NCBI GenBank assembly: GCA_029777945.1
Contig: JAKORG010000025.1
Span: forward strand, 1 to 64,000
Reading direction: 5' to 3'
DNA from: Deltaproteobacteria bacterium
GTDB lineage: Bacteria > Desulfobacterota > Syntrophorhabdia > Syntrophorhabdales > Syntrophorhabdaceae
Length of the DNA stretch: 64,000 bases
The position numbers and the translations under genes are program-made. Below the pieces are notes generated by a model. It was not told the origin of the DNA, did no database searches, and worked only from the letters and a program-made list of their open reading frames with translations. Below, piece by piece: positions 9,510 to 19,409 of this stretch (position 1 is the first letter of the stretch; every line of letters begins with the position of its first letter).

Positions 9510-9962
9510 TTACTTGAAATGCTCTTTCTCCCATTCCAATATCTTTTCCAACCTCTTTTCGTGTCTGCCACCATCAAAAGGGGTTGTAAGCCAGGTCTTT
9601 ACTATTTCTTCTGCAAGACCCTTTCCCAGAACCCTGCCACCTAAAACAAGGATATTGGCATCATTGTGTCTTCTACTCTGTATAGCAGTAAATAAATCTG
9701 TAACCAGGGCTGCCCTTATTCCTTTTACTTTATTCGCTACCACACTCATCCCAATGCCTGTGCCGCAAAAGAGGACTCCTGCATCTACCTTTTTATCTGC
9801 TACGACCTTTGCAACCTCAAAACCGAAATAGGGATAGTCTGTAGGGGCTTCGCTGTCTGTTCCTACATCTAAAACCTCGTAATCCATATCCATAAGAACA
9901 TTTTTAATATGTTCCTTTAGTTCGTATCCTGCATGGTCAGAGCCTATTGCTATCTTCTTCAA
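9510..9962 (-). CDS. rpiB: ribose-5-phosphate isomerase B
   Basis: The 150-residue protein begins with [20 protein letters not shown] and has [23 protein letters not shown] and [15 protein letters not shown], all typical of RpiB/LacAB sugar-phosphate isomerases with a catalytic Cys. It interconverts ribose 5-phosphate and ribulose 5-phosphate; the latter is the RibB substrate made for riboflavin in the same operon. It overlaps fabF by 4 bp. Confidence 0.92.
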   Translation of the reverse strand: MKKIAIGSDHAGYELKEHIKNVLMDMDYEVLDVGTDSEAPTDYPYFGFEVAKVVADKKVDAGVLFCGTGIGMSVVANKVKGIRAALVTDLFTAIQSRRHNDANILVLGGRVLGKGLAEEIVKTWLTTPFDGGRHEKRLEKILEWEKEHFK

Positions 9963-11200
9963 GGTATATACCTCTTGAAAGCGAGTGTGCAGTTTGTTCC
10001 ACCAAAACCAAAGGAATTAGAAAGGGCCACATTTATTTCATGTTTCCGCGCATTGTTTGGAACATAATCAAGGTCACAATCAGGGTCAGGTGTCGTATAG
10101 TTTATTGTAGGAGGACATATCTGGTCTTTTATGGATAAGACGGTGAATATTGCCTCCACTGCACCTGCTGCACCGAGTAGATGACCTGTCATAGATTTTG
10201 TTGAACTCACTGGTATCTTATATGCCTTCTCACCGAATACATTTTTTATAGCCAGTGTCTCTATCTGGTCATTCAAATCAGTAGATGTGCCGTGGGCATT
10301 TATATAATCCACATCGTCTGGAGAAAGCTGTGCATCCTTTAAGGCCATCTTCATACACCTTATAAAGCCATCACCATCAGGACATGGCGCAGTAATGTGG
10401 TAGGCATCGCCGTTGTATCCGTAACCTACAATCTCAGCATAAATCTTTGCACCCCTTGCCCTGGCATGTTCAAGTTCTTCCATAATGACAATTCCAGAAC
10501 CTTCGGCCACAACAAATCCATCCCTGTCTTTATCAAAAGGTCTTGATGCCTTTTCCGGTTCGTCATTTCTCCTGGAAAGTGCCTTCATGGCATTGAATCC
10601 GCCTACAGTAAGAGGTGTTAAGTTTGCCTCTGTGCCACCTGCCACCATTACATCTGCATCTCCGTATTGGATGATTCTAAATGCATCTCCTATGGAGTGT
10701 GCACCTGTTGCACAGGCCGTTACTATGCAAAGGTTAGGACCTTTTATGCCGTGTTGCATGGCAATATGGCCTGGTGCTAAGTTTGCTATCAGCATGGGTA
10801 TAAAAAAAGGGCTTATTCTTCCAGGGCCTCTCTCCAGTAAAATACTGTGATATTTTTCAAGGGTTGGTAAGCCTCCAAGACCTGTTCCCACAACAACACC
10901 GACCCTTTCGCTATCCTCCTTTTCCATATTGAGACCGGCATCATCTATGGCAATCTTTGTGGCTGCAAGGCAGTACTGAATAAAAAGGTCCATCCTTCTG
11001 ATATCTTTCGGAGGGATGTAGTCTTCTGGATTGAAATTTTTTACCTCTCCGGCAATCTTTGTTTCAAAGTTTGTTGTGTCAAACCTCGTTATGCGGGAAA
11101 TGCCTGATTTTCCGTTTAGTATATCCTGCCATACATTGTCAATTCCAATCCCGCAAGGTGTCACAAGACCGACTCCTGTTATAACAATCCTTCTTTTCAA
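9959..11200 (-). CDS. fabF: 3-oxoacyl-[acyl-carrier-protein] synthase II
   Basis: The 413-residue protein has the KAS II catalytic triad: Cys in [15 protein letters not shown], His in [12 protein letters not shown] and His in [17 protein letters not shown]. It elongates acyl-ACP chains with malonyl-ACP in fatty acid synthesis. It lies directly after acpP in the standard fabD-fabG-acpP-fabF order. Confidence 0.95.
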   Translation of the reverse strand: MKRRIVITGVGLVTPCGIGIDNVWQDILNGKSGISRITRFDTTNFETKIAGEVKNFNPEDYIPPKDIRRMDLFIQYCLAATKIAIDDAGLNMEKEDSERVGVVVGTGLGGLPTLEKYHSILLERGPGRISPFFIPMLIANLAPGHIAMQHGIKGPNLCIVTACATGAHSIGDAFRIIQYGDADVMVAGGTEANLTPLTVGGFNAMKALSRRNDEPEKASRPFDKDRDGFVVAEGSGIVIMEELEHARARGAKIYAEIVGYGYNGDAYHITAPCPDGDGFIRCMKMALKDAQLSPDDVDYINAHGTSTDLNDQIETLAIKNVFGEKAYKIPVSSTKSMTGHLLGAAGAVEAIFTVLSIKDQICPPTINYTTPDPDCDLDYVPNNARKHEINVALSNSFGFGGTNCTLAFKRYIP

Positions 11201-11219
11201 TTTGCCTACCCCTTAATTA

Positions 11220-11459
11220 TTATTTATTTGCTAAACGCTCTTCGATATATTTTATTGCATCACCTACAGTCTCCATCTTTTCTGCATCTTCATCTGGGAT
11301 TTCAATGCCATATTCATCCTCTAATGCCATAATAAGTTCAACTATATCCAGTGAATCTGCACCAAGATCGTCGATAAATTTTGCTTCAGGCACGACCTCT
11401 GATTCCTTGATCTCGAGCTGTTTAACAATTAGTTCTTTAACTTTTTCAGCAACTGTCAT
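11220..11459 (-). CDS. acpP: acyl carrier protein
   Basis: The 79-residue acidic protein has the phosphopantetheine site [19 protein letters not shown]. It carries growing acyl chains for FabD/FabF/FabG and PlsX, all encoded beside it. GGAGG is seen before the ATG, and there is a 50-bp gap after fabG, the largest inside this section, possibly allowing separate control of ACP level. Confidence 0.96.
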   Translation of the reverse strand: MTVAEKVKELIVKQLEIKESEVVPEAKFIDDLGADSLDIVELIMALEDEYGIEIPDEDAEKMETVGDAIKYIEERLANK

Positions 11460-11509
11460 TTTTTACCTCCTGATTTTTTTTAGTATATGCAACTTGCCGC
11501 AGTTGTTTT

Positions 11510-12235
11510 TTACATATAAAGACCGCCGTTTACGTTTATCACCTCCCCTGTGATATAACTACCGTATTCTGAAACCAAAAAATATACTACATGGGCAACA
11601 TCCATGGGTTCGCCTAATCTTTTTAAAGGAATTGCCCTAAACATCTCCTCTTTTGTCTTTTCATCAATGGTATCTGTCATCTGGGTTTTTATAAAACCCG
11701 GGGCAACGGCATTTACCCTTATGCCCCTTTCTCCGTATTCCCTTGCAATGCTCTTTGTAAAACCTATTATACCTGCCTTGCTCGCTGCATAGTTTGCCTG
11801 TCCTATATTGCCCATAACCCCTGCTATAGAAGATATATTTACAATGCTTCCCCCTGTTTTAAGCATGTGTCTAATAGCAGCCTTCGTGCAATTAAATACA
11901 CTTTTTAAATTAACCTTAATAACCCTATCCCAATCCTCTTCTTTCATCCTTATTAAAAGCTTATCTGTTGTTATCCCAGCATTGTTTACGAGGTTATTGA
12001 GCCTTCCAAAGGTCTTTACTACATCGTCTACTGCCCCTTCAACTACTTTATATTCAGAGACATCAACTTTATAAAATTTTGCCTCCACACCCTTTTGTTT
12101 TATAGCTTCTACCACATCGTAACCGTCTATTATGTCAAATATGGCTATATTTCCACCTTTTTCTGCAAGAAATTTGGCGATTGCCTCTCCTATACCCCTT
12201 GCACCACCAGTTACTATTGTAACAGTATCTTTCAT
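11510..12235 (-). CDS. fabG: 3-oxoacyl-[acyl-carrier-protein] reductase
   Basis: The 241-residue short-chain dehydrogenase has GGARGIGEAIAKFLAEKG for NADP(H), NNAGIT, the catalytic Ser in NISSIAGVMGN and the YAASKAG Tyr/Lys pair. It reduces 3-oxoacyl-ACP. It starts in an ATGA overlap with fabD. Confidence 0.94.
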   Translation of the reverse strand: MKDTVTIVTGGARGIGEAIAKFLAEKGGNIAIFDIIDGYDVVEAIKQKGVEAKFYKVDVSEYKVVEGAVDDVVKTFGRLNNLVNNAGITTDKLLIRMKEEDWDRVIKVNLKSVFNCTKAAIRHMLKTGGSIVNISSIAGVMGNIGQANYAASKAGIIGFTKSIAREYGERGIRVNAVAPGFIKTQMTDTIDEKTKEEMFRAIPLKRLGEPMDVAHVVYFLVSEYGSYITGEVINVNGGLYM

Positions 12236-13170
12236 GGAATATTACCTCTTATCGATTCAATATCCTCTAATTCTTCAACGCTTATGCACAACACATCAGG
12301 GGCTATCTTTTTTATGAGGTTTGTAAGAACCTTCTGTGGCCCTACCTCAAGAAATATTTCCACCCCTTCTTTAACCATCCGTTTCACTGAATCCTCCCAG
12401 AGTACTGGTGAAAACATCTGTCTGTAAAGTTTATCCTTTACCTTTTCCTTTTCATATGTAGGCTCTGCATCTACATTGGAAACAACGGGTATATTTAATT
12501 CTCCAACAGGGACCTTATTTAATTCATCGTTTAATCTGTCTGCAGCAGCCTTCATTAAAGGACTGTGAAAAGGTCCAGATACATTTAAAAATACGGCCTT
12601 TTTATAACCTACACCTTTTAATTTTTCAACTGCCTCTTTAAGGGCATTTATATCACCTGAAAGCACTACCTGGTCATGGGCATTTAAATTTGCAGGCACA
12701 CAAATATAATCATCATGGGATATTTCTTTAAGCACAGGCAATACCTTTTCCATAATAGGGCCTATTAATGCCACCATACCACCTTTTCCCTTTGGACACG
12801 CCTCTTCCATAAAAAGCCCTCTTTTTCTTGTAAGCATGAGGGCATCTTCAAAGGTAAAAAAACCACTTACAAGAAGGGCACTCCATTCACCAAGACTGTG
12901 GCCAGCCACAAAGGTAGGTTTAATATCTATTTTTTCTTTTAATACACTCCAAATGGCATAGCTTGTGAGAAGTAGTGCCGGCTGGGTATTGTATGTTTTT
13001 CTTAACTCATCCTCAGGGCCGTTAAAGCACAGTTCTGTTATATTAAAGCCAAGCACCTCATCAGCCTTTTTATACAAAGATTTCACATAATCGAATGTTT
13101 CATATAGCCTTTTACCCATGCCAACTTTTTGTGAACCCTGACCTGGAAAAATTATACCAATCTTTTTCAT
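12232..13170 (-). CDS. fabD: malonyl-CoA:ACP transacylase
   Basis: The 312-residue protein shows IIFPGQGSQKVGMGK and the nucleophile elbow GHSLGEWSALL, plus the catalytic His in VSGPFHSPLM. It loads malonyl groups on ACP. It follows an acyl-CoA dehydrogenase gene, not fabH as is usual for this operon. Confidence 0.95.
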   Translation of the reverse strand: MKKIGIIFPGQGSQKVGMGKRLYETFDYVKSLYKKADEVLGFNITELCFNGPEDELRKTYNTQPALLLTSYAIWSVLKEKIDIKPTFVAGHSLGEWSALLVSGFFTFEDALMLTRKRGLFMEEACPKGKGGMVALIGPIMEKVLPVLKEISHDDYICVPANLNAHDQVVLSGDINALKEAVEKLKGVGYKKAVFLNVSGPFHSPLMKAAADRLNDELNKVPVGELNIPVVSNVDAEPTYEKEKVKDKLYRQMFSPVLWEDSVKRMVKEGVEIFLEVGPQKVLTNLIKKIAPDVLCISVEELEDIESIRGNIP

Positions 13171-13191
13171 ATATCCCTCTTGTGTATATTG

Positions 13192-14352
13192 TTATTTTTT
13201 CCTTGAAATCGATTCTTTTATAAGTTCCATGGCAATGACGTTTCTTTGAATCTGGTTTGTGCCTTCGTATATCTGAAGTATCTTGGCGTCCCTCATCATC
13301 TTTTCCACAGGATATTCCTTCATGTAGCCATATCCTCCAAAAATCTGTATTGCATCTACAGTTACCTTCATTGCCATATCACTGGGAAATACCTTGCTCA
13401 TAGCAGAAACCTTTGATGTGTCTTTTGGGTTACTGTCAATGTATCTTGCCACAGCATACACAAGGGCGCGGGCTGCCTCAAGCTGGGTAGCCATATCAGC
13501 AAGCATATGCTGGACTGCCTGGAAGGTTATAATCTTTTTCCCAAACTGTTCCCTTTCCCTTGCATATTGAACCGCTGCATCAAGGGCACCCTGGGCAACG
13601 CCGACTGCCTGTGCCCCAATGCCCGGTCTTGTCCTGTCAAAGGTTTTCATGGCAAGGATAAAACCCATACCTTCTCTACCTATAACATTTTCTTTGGGCA
13701 CCCTGCAATCCTGGAATATGAGTTCCCTTGTAGCAGAGGCCCTTATGCCGAGCTTTTTTTCCTTTTTTCCAAATGAAAAACCCTCCTGACCTTTCTCTAC
13801 TATAAAGGCCGTTGCACCCCTGCCACCTTTTGTTTTATCTGTCATGGCAATAACAGTATAGATTTCTGCCTCACCGCCGTTTGTTATCCATTGTTTTGTT
13901 CCGTTTAAAATGTATTCATCGCCCACCTTTTTTGCCTCAGTCCTGATACCCTGGGCATCGCTACCTGCATTGGGTTCGGTTAAGGCAAATGCTGCAAGTC
14001 TCTCTCCCTTTGCTATCTGGGGTAGATATTTCTTTTTTTGTTCTTCAGAGCCTCCGAGGATTATAGGGTATGCACCGAGAAGGCTTGCTGCATAACTTAC
14101 CGAGACCCCTAAGCATGCACGGCTTAACTCTTCTACCACAATGCAGTTTTCAAGGGAGCCACCTCCCATACCACCATATTCTTCTGAGATGCTCACCCCG
14201 AATAGACCTGTTTCAGCGCACACCTTCATTATTTCCCAGGGAAACTCTTCCTTTTCATCGAGTTCAGCCCTCACCGGAACTATTTTTTCTTCTGCAATTT
14301 TTCTCGCCAGTTGTTGAATCTGTTTTTGCTCCTCTGTGAAAAAGTAATCCAT
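13192..14352 (-). CDS. acyl-CoA dehydrogenase (in the fab operon)
   Basis: The 386-residue flavoprotein has AFALTEPNAGSDAQGI, KQWITNGGEAEIYTV and the catalytic Glu in LQIYEGTNQIQRNV, so it is an ordinary short-chain/butyryl-type acyl-CoA dehydrogenase passing electrons to ETF. It occupies the place where fabH normally stands between plsX and fabD. It could feed or drain short acyl-CoA primers, or serve butyrate-type metabolism; the operon role is inference. Confidence 0.85.
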   Translation of the reverse strand: MDYFFTEEQKQIQQLARKIAEEKIVPVRAELDEKEEFPWEIMKVCAETGLFGVSISEEYGGMGGGSLENCIVVEELSRACLGVSVSYAASLLGAYPIILGGSEEQKKKYLPQIAKGERLAAFALTEPNAGSDAQGIRTEAKKVGDEYILNGTKQWITNGGEAEIYTVIAMTDKTKGGRGATAFIVEKGQEGFSFGKKEKKLGIRASATRELIFQDCRVPKENVIGREGMGFILAMKTFDRTRPGIGAQAVGVAQGALDAAVQYAREREQFGKKIITFQAVQHMLADMATQLEAARALVYAVARYIDSNPKDTSKVSAMSKVFPSDMAMKVTVDAIQIFGGYGYMKEYPVEKMMRDAKILQIYEGTNQIQRNVIAMELIKESISRKK

Positions 14353-14353
14353 A

Positions 14354-15364
14354 TTACTTCTCCTTTAACCTGTTTATAGATTGATAACCAGAAATCGTTT
14401 CTTTTATTGATTGGTTTAATCCCTTTTCTGCAAATTTTTTCGCCATGACTATGGCGTTTTTTATTGCCTTTTCGTTAGATTTTCCATGACATATGATACA
14501 TATACCATCTACACCCAATAAGGGTGCACCACCGTATTCTGAATAATCTGTCTTTCTTACGAGCTCTTGAAATACATCTTTTAGAAACATGTATCCCATT
14601 CTGTTTTTTATGGAGCTATTGATCTTTATTTTGAAAAAGGCATTTAGAGAGTCGGCAATACCCTCTGCCACCTTTAATGCCACATTCCCTACAAAGCCAT
14701 CACTTACTATTACATCTACCTTTCCGTTATAGATGTCTGTTCCTTCCACGTATCCTATATAGTTTATATCCATGTATTTCAATATGCTATTTGTCTCTCT
14801 TGTGAGTTCGTTTCCCTTAGTTTCTTCCTCACCGTTACTCAACAGACCAACCCTCGGTTTTTTTATCCCGATAACGGATTTGGCAAAGGCATCACCCATA
14901 ATGGCAAACTGGATAAGATGCATGGGTTTACAATCCACATTACCTCCTGAATCTATCAACACAGATGTTCCTTCGTTTACCGTGGGGTGTAGTGTGGCTA
15001 TAGCAGGCCTATCAACAGAATATATCCTCCCGAGGGTAAATATGGCAAACGCCATGGCTGCACCAGAATTACCGGCTGTAACAACGGCATCTGCATTACC
15101 TGCCTTAACGAGCTCAAATGCCTTATTCATGGAAGAATCTTTTTTCTTTCTGAGCGCTGTAGATGATGATTCGTGCATCTCCACTGTGGTGTTTGTATGG
15201 AGAATTTCTATATCTTTTGAAGTGCCCAGATGAGTTTTTATGGCCTTTTCATCACCCAATAAAACTACATGGGCTATATTTTCTTTTACAGCAAGTTCTG
15301 CACCCTTTACAATAGGACCAGGCGCAAAATCACCACCCATGCAGTCTAAAGCAATCTTAACCAT
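14354..15364 (-). CDS. plsX: phosphate acyltransferase PlsX
   Basis: The 336-residue protein has IALDCMGGDFAPGPIVKG, TAGNSGAAMAFA, SNGEEETKGN and GVDGICIICHGKS, all typical of PlsX. It makes acyl-phosphate from acyl-ACP for phospholipid synthesis. It sits 4 bp after rpmF in the conserved rpmF-plsX pair. Confidence 0.94.
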   Translation of the reverse strand: MVKIALDCMGGDFAPGPIVKGAELAVKENIAHVVLLGDEKAIKTHLGTSKDIEILHTNTTVEMHESSSTALRKKKDSSMNKAFELVKAGNADAVVTAGNSGAAMAFAIFTLGRIYSVDRPAIATLHPTVNEGTSVLIDSGGNVDCKPMHLIQFAIMGDAFAKSVIGIKKPRVGLLSNGEEETKGNELTRETNSILKYMDINYIGYVEGTDIYNGKVDVIVSDGFVGNVALKVAEGIADSLNAFFKIKINSSIKNRMGYMFLKDVFQELVRKTDYSEYGGAPLLGVDGICIICHGKSNEKAIKNAIVMAKKFAEKGLNQSIKETISGYQSINRLKEK

Positions 15365-15368
15365 TAGC

Positions 15369-15551
15369 CTATAATTCTTCTATTTTTAGAACCTGTCTTC
15401 CTTTATAATAGCCGCATTTTTCGCAAACCCTATGCGGCAATGCCGGTTCTTTACAGTTAGGACATAATATAAAATGGACGGGCTGTGCTTTATAATGGGT
15501 CCTTCTTTTGTCCCTTTTTGATTGCGATGTTTTTCTTTTTGGTACAGGCAT
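15369..15551 (-). CDS. rpmF: 50S ribosomal protein L32
   Basis: The 60-residue protein begins MPVPKRKTSQSKRDKRRTHY and has a four-cysteine zinc ribbon (CPNCKE and CEKCGYY), so it is the zinc-binding form of L32. AGGAG precedes the ATG. It is the second gene of the operon. Confidence 0.96.
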   Translation of the reverse strand: MPVPKRKTSQSKRDKRRTHYKAQPVHFILCPNCKEPALPHRVCEKCGYYKGRQVLKIEEL

Positions 15552-15578
15552 ATACTAATCTCCTCTTTTTAAAAAATT

Positions 15579-16082
15579 TCAATTTAAAAAGTTTTTAAGT
15601 TTCTCACCGAGAACTGTGTCTAATGATTTACTACAATCACATTGTTCGTAATTCATATTTTTTCCGCATACCTGGCAAAGACCTTTACACGATTCCTTGC
15701 ATAAAGGCTTGATTGGAATGTTGAGCATAATCTCTTCGTTAAGAATGGGTTCAAGTTCTATCTCATTCCCCTCATAGTAATAAATATCCATCTCATCCCT
15801 TTTAAGTTCCAGCTCAGGTTCATGGGGTGCTAAATCTTGAGACATCATCTTAAAATCTACCTTTGTATTTATCATATAAGGAAATTCATCAAGGCACCTG
15901 CTACATGTTAAATAGACAATGCAGTCCAAGTTTCCCTTTATGCTTAATGTATCCTTGTTTTTTTTAATCACCAGTTCGTAGTGCACAGGTGATGCAAGCT
16001 TACAGGCATTACTTAATGTTGCCATTTCTAAATTGCCTTTTAAGACAAAATTATCCTCTATATCCAGTAGTTTAATAATCAC
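15579..16082 (-). CDS. DUF177 / YceD family protein
   Basis: The 167-residue protein has the family signature in the C-terminal half: DIYYYEGNEIELEPILNEE, then CKESCKGLCQVCGKN and CDC, a likely zinc site. DUF177 proteins are almost always encoded just before rpmF and have been linked to rRNA/ribosome biogenesis. It starts with GTG at 16082 and is the first gene of the operon. Confidence 0.85.
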   Translation of the reverse strand: MIIKLLDIEDNFVLKGNLEMATLSNACKLASPVHYELVIKKNKDTLSIKGNLDCIVYLTCSRCLDEFPYMINTKVDFKMMSQDLAPHEPELELKRDEMDIYYYEGNEIELEPILNEEIMLNIPIKPLCKESCKGLCQVCGKNMNYEQCDCSKSLDTVLGEKLKNFLN

Positions 16083-16107
16083 AGCCTTACCTTCCTTTGA
16101 GTTTGAT

Positions 16108-16137
16108 AATATAATTGGTTTGACCTTTTATTGTCAA
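16108..16137 (-). promoter_or_regulatory. promoter of the DUF177-rpmF-plsX-fab-rib operon
   Basis: On the minus strand TTGACA (16137-16132) and TATATT (16113-16108) are 18 bp apart, with the first gene starting at 16082. No other clear promoter is seen before 2595 on this strand, so 18 genes may be read from here, although internal promoters cannot be excluded. Confidence 0.6.
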
Positions 16138-16243
16138 GTAAATTAACTTTTTGTAAATATTACATTTTATTAAAGATTGAGAAATTAAGGCGAATAGGTG
16201 TTTTATCAAATAATTAAATTTTATAAATTTTTATCCAAAACAG

Positions 16244-16259
16244 TGTAATATATGTTACA
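16244..16259. promoter_or_regulatory. palindrome TGTAA-N6-TTACA before the HAD-secA genes
   Basis: This 16-base perfect dyad lies about 30 bp before the HAD start codon and overlaps a possible -10 (TACAAT, 16256-16261). It is a candidate operator or part of the promoter; no partner regulator is evident in the window. Confidence 0.25.
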
Positions 16260-16290
16260 ATAAAATGCCAAAATTACTGAGGAGGTAGTT

Positions 16291-16761
16291 ATGATTAGTG
16301 TTTCTATTCCAGGCTGGGGTGACTTAGAGATTCAATATTTAGTTATTGATTACAACGGGACATGTGCCTTTGACGGAAAGATAAAGGAGCAGGCAAAGGA
16401 GTTACTTGAGAAGATATCGAGATATATTAAAGTCTTTATAATTACTTCCGATACCTATGGAAACATAAACAATGAAGTAAATACCATAGGTTTTAGTGTA
16501 ATTAAGGTCAGTAAAGAAAATAGCGGTGCCGAAAAGGCAAGAATCATAAAAGAATTAGGACCTGAAAAGGTGGTTGCCATAGGAAACGGTGCAAATGATG
16601 CCATGATGTTAAAAGAGGCCGGGCTCGGTATAGGCGTAATAGGAGAAGAGGGCTGTGCCAGCTTTATTTTTAAAGAGGCAGACCTCATTGTTAAAGATGT
16701 AAATGATGCATTAAATATTCTTTTGCATCCTGAGAGATTAATGGCTACATTGAGAGACTAA
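16291..16761 (+). CDS. HAD-superfamily hydrolase (P-type-ATPase-like soluble domain)
   Basis: The 156-residue protein has the HAD motifs [12 protein letters not shown] (DxxGT), VFIITSDT, and [19 protein letters not shown] (GxxxND near the end). It lacks any membrane or cap domain and resembles the small stand-alone proteins annotated as soluble P-type ATPase phosphatases. The substrate is unknown. GGAGG lies before the ATG; it is followed at 5 bp by secA. Confidence 0.75.
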   Translation: MISVSIPGWGDLEIQYLVIDYNGTCAFDGKIKEQAKELLEKISRYIKVFIITSDTYGNINNEVNTIGFSVIKVSKENSGAEKARIIKELGPEKVVAIGNGANDAMMLKEAGLGIGVIGEEGCASFIFKEADLIVKDVNDALNILLHPERLMATLRD

Positions 16762-16766
16762 TAAGA

Positions 16767-19382
16767 ATGATCGGGAATTTAATCAAAAAGATAGTTGGAA
16801 CGAAAAACGAAAGGGAATTAAAGAGGATTCAACCCATTGTAGATAAGGTTAATAGCCTTGAAGATACAATAAAGAGGCTCTCTGATCACGAACTTGCTGG
16901 TATGACAGGAAAATTCAAAGAAAGGATTGAAAGGGGCGAAGACCTCGATTCTATCCTTCCTGAGGCATTTGCTGTGGTTAGAGAGGCAGCAAGAAGAACC
17001 ATAGGTATGAGGCATTTTGATGTGCAGATTATAGGTGGTGTGGTATTACATGAAGGCAAGATTGCAGAGATGGCAACAGGCGAAGGCAAGACCCTTGTAG
17101 CAACACTGCCTGTTTATTTAAATGCATTAACAGGTGAAGGCGTCCACGTTGTAACAGTAAACGACTACCTTGCAAAAAGGGATGCAGAGTGGATGGGACC
17201 TGTGTATAAGTTTTTAGGCCTCTCCGTGGGGGTTATACTAAACCATCTTGATGACGATGAGAGAAAGGAGGCCTATGCATGTGATGTTACATACGGGACA
17301 AATAACGAGTTCGGATTCGATTATTTAAGGGATAATATGAAATACAGCCTCGATGACTGTGTTCAGAGGGGCTTTAACTACGCCATAGTGGATGAGGTAG
17401 ATAGCATCCTTATAGATGAGGCAAGAACCCCCCTTATCATATCCGGTCCTGCAGAGGAATCAACTGACAAGTATTACAAGATAAACAGGCTCGTATATCA
17501 ATTAAAAAAAGATATAGATTTTAAAGTGGAAGAAAAGACAAAAAGCGCATACCTAACAGAAGAAGGTGTGGCAAAGATAGAAAAAATATTGAAACTGGAT
17601 AATCTCTATGATCCGAGGCATGTAGAGTTACTCCACCATATAAATCAGGCATTGAAGGCACATCATCTGTTTAAAAGGGATGTGGACTACATCGTAAAGG
17701 ATTCAAAGGTTATTATCGTTGACGAATTTACAGGTAGGCTAATGGATGGCAGGCGTTTCAGCGATGGCCTCCATCAGGCATTAGAGGCAAAGGAAAATGT
17801 AAAAATAGAGAGAGAAAACCAGACCCTCGCCACAATAACATTTCAAAATTACTTCAGGATGTATAAAAAGCTTGCTGGTATGACAGGCACTGCTGACACA
17901 GAGGCAGTGGAATTTAAAAAAATATATAATCTCGATGTTGTTGTTATACCTACAAATAGACCTCTTATAAGAACCAATTATCCCGATGTAGTATATAGAA
18001 CTGAGAAAGAAAAATTTAAGGCAGTTGTGAAAGAGATAGAAGAGCTATATAGAATAGGAAGGCCCGTGCTTGTGGGCACACTTTCTATTGAGAAATCTGA
18101 AAGACTTTCAGAGATGCTAAAAAGAAAGGGCATACCCCACAATGTATTAAATGCCAAAAACCACGAAAGGGAGGCAGAGATCGTTGCCCAGGCAGGCAGA
18201 TCAAAGGCAGTAACCATTTCAACGAACATGGCAGGCAGGGGAACAGACATACTTTTAGGCGGTAATCCCCATTTTCTTGCCCTTTCTATGTGTAAGGGTG
18301 AAAGGGACACAGAAAAATACGAAAAAGCACTGGAAGAGTCAAAAAAGATCTGTGAAGAAGACAAACAGAAGGTAATAGCATTAGGTGGACTCCACATAAT
18401 CGGGACAGAGAGGCACGAATCGAGAAGGATTGATAACCAGTTAAGGGGTAGGGCAGGCAGGCAAGGTGACCCTGGTTCTTCAAGGTTTTATGTATCCCTT
18501 GAGGATGAAATCATGAAGCTTTTCGGTTCTGAAAGGGTATCTCTAATTCTTGCAAAGCTCGGCATGGAAGAGGATATGCCCATAGAGCATCCGTTTATCA
18601 CAAAGGCTATAGAGAACGCCCAGACGAGGATAGAAGGTCACAACTTTGAGATAAGAAAATATCTCCTCGAATACGATAATGTGATGAATAAACAGAGAGA
18701 GACAGTCTACGGTATGAGAAGGGAGATTATGTCAAACGGTGACATAACGGACCAGATATACGATATGATAGATGAAATATGCGAGGATATAGTTTTTGAT
18801 GCCGCACCGGAAAAGGTATACCCTGAAGAATGGGATTGGGATGGTTTAAAGACGAGAATTTATGAAACTTTTTTCTTTCATATAGAATTTGGCTCAATTG
18901 ATTACAAAAACATAACGAGACAGGGTCTTCTTGAACTTGTGAAGGAAAAGGTTAAAGAGGTATACGAGAATAAGAGAAGGCAATTCGGTGAGGATGAGAT
19001 GAAGGGAATCGAATCCTTTTTTGCCTTAAACTCGCTGGATTACCACTGGAAAGAGCACCTTCTTGCATTAGACCACCTAAAAGAAGGCATAGGACTCAGG
19101 GGCTATGGCCAGAAAGATCCTTTAAGAGAATACCAGAAAGAGAGCTTTGACCTATTCCTTGACATGCTTGATAGGGTAAAGGTAGATACAGTAAAAAAAC
19201 TTTTTGCAGTACAGCCTGCAAAGGTGGAACTAAAACACGAGGCACCTGTGATGTTTACAAATCTCGGTGGAGACTCTGCAGGTGTCAAAAAAGAAGAAAA
19301 GATAAGTAGAAACGCGCCATGCCCATGTGGTAGCGGCAAGAAGTATAAAAGATGTTGTGGCAGGCAACAGAAGGTCTCTTGA
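16767..19382 (+). CDS. secA: preprotein translocase ATPase SecA
   Basis: The 871-residue protein has all SecA parts: Walker [30 protein letters not shown], the preprotein cross-linking region, the helicase motif [22 protein letters not shown], and the C-terminal zinc motif [14 protein letters not shown]. It drives export through SecYEG. It appears to be complete. Confidence 0.97.
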   Translation: MIGNLIKKIVGTKNERELKRIQPIVDKVNSLEDTIKRLSDHELAGMTGKFKERIERGEDLDSILPEAFAVVREAARRTIGMRHFDVQIIGGVVLHEGKIAEMATGEGKTLVATLPVYLNALTGEGVHVVTVNDYLAKRDAEWMGPVYKFLGLSVGVILNHLDDDERKEAYACDVTYGTNNEFGFDYLRDNMKYSLDDCVQRGFNYAIVDEVDSILIDEARTPLIISGPAEESTDKYYKINRLVYQLKKDIDFKVEEKTKSAYLTEEGVAKIEKILKLDNLYDPRHVELLHHINQALKAHHLFKRDVDYIVKDSKVIIVDEFTGRLMDGRRFSDGLHQALEAKENVKIERENQTLATITFQNYFRMYKKLAGMTGTADTEAVEFKKIYNLDVVVIPTNRPLIRTNYPDVVYRTEKEKFKAVVKEIEELYRIGRPVLVGTLSIEKSERLSEMLKRKGIPHNVLNAKNHEREAEIVAQAGRSKAVTISTNMAGRGTDILLGGNPHFLALSMCKGERDTEKYEKALEESKKICEEDKQKVIALGGLHIIGTERHESRRIDNQLRGRAGRQGDPGSSRFYVSLEDEIMKLFGSERVSLILAKLGMEEDMPIEHPFITKAIENAQTRIEGHNFEIRKYLLEYDNVMNKQRETVYGMRREIMSNGDITDQIYDMIDEICEDIVFDAAPEKVYPEEWDWDGLKTRIYETFFFHIEFGSIDYKNITRQGLLELVKEKVKEVYENKRRQFGEDEMKGIESFFALNSLDYHWKEHLLALDHLKEGIGLRGYGQKDPLREYQKESFDLFLDMLDRVKVDTVKKLFAVQPAKVELKHEAPVMFTNLGGDSAGVKKEEKISRNAPCPCGSGKKYKRCCGRQQKVS

Positions 19383-19409
19383 TAATATTCTTATAACAAA
19401 GGAAAATCT

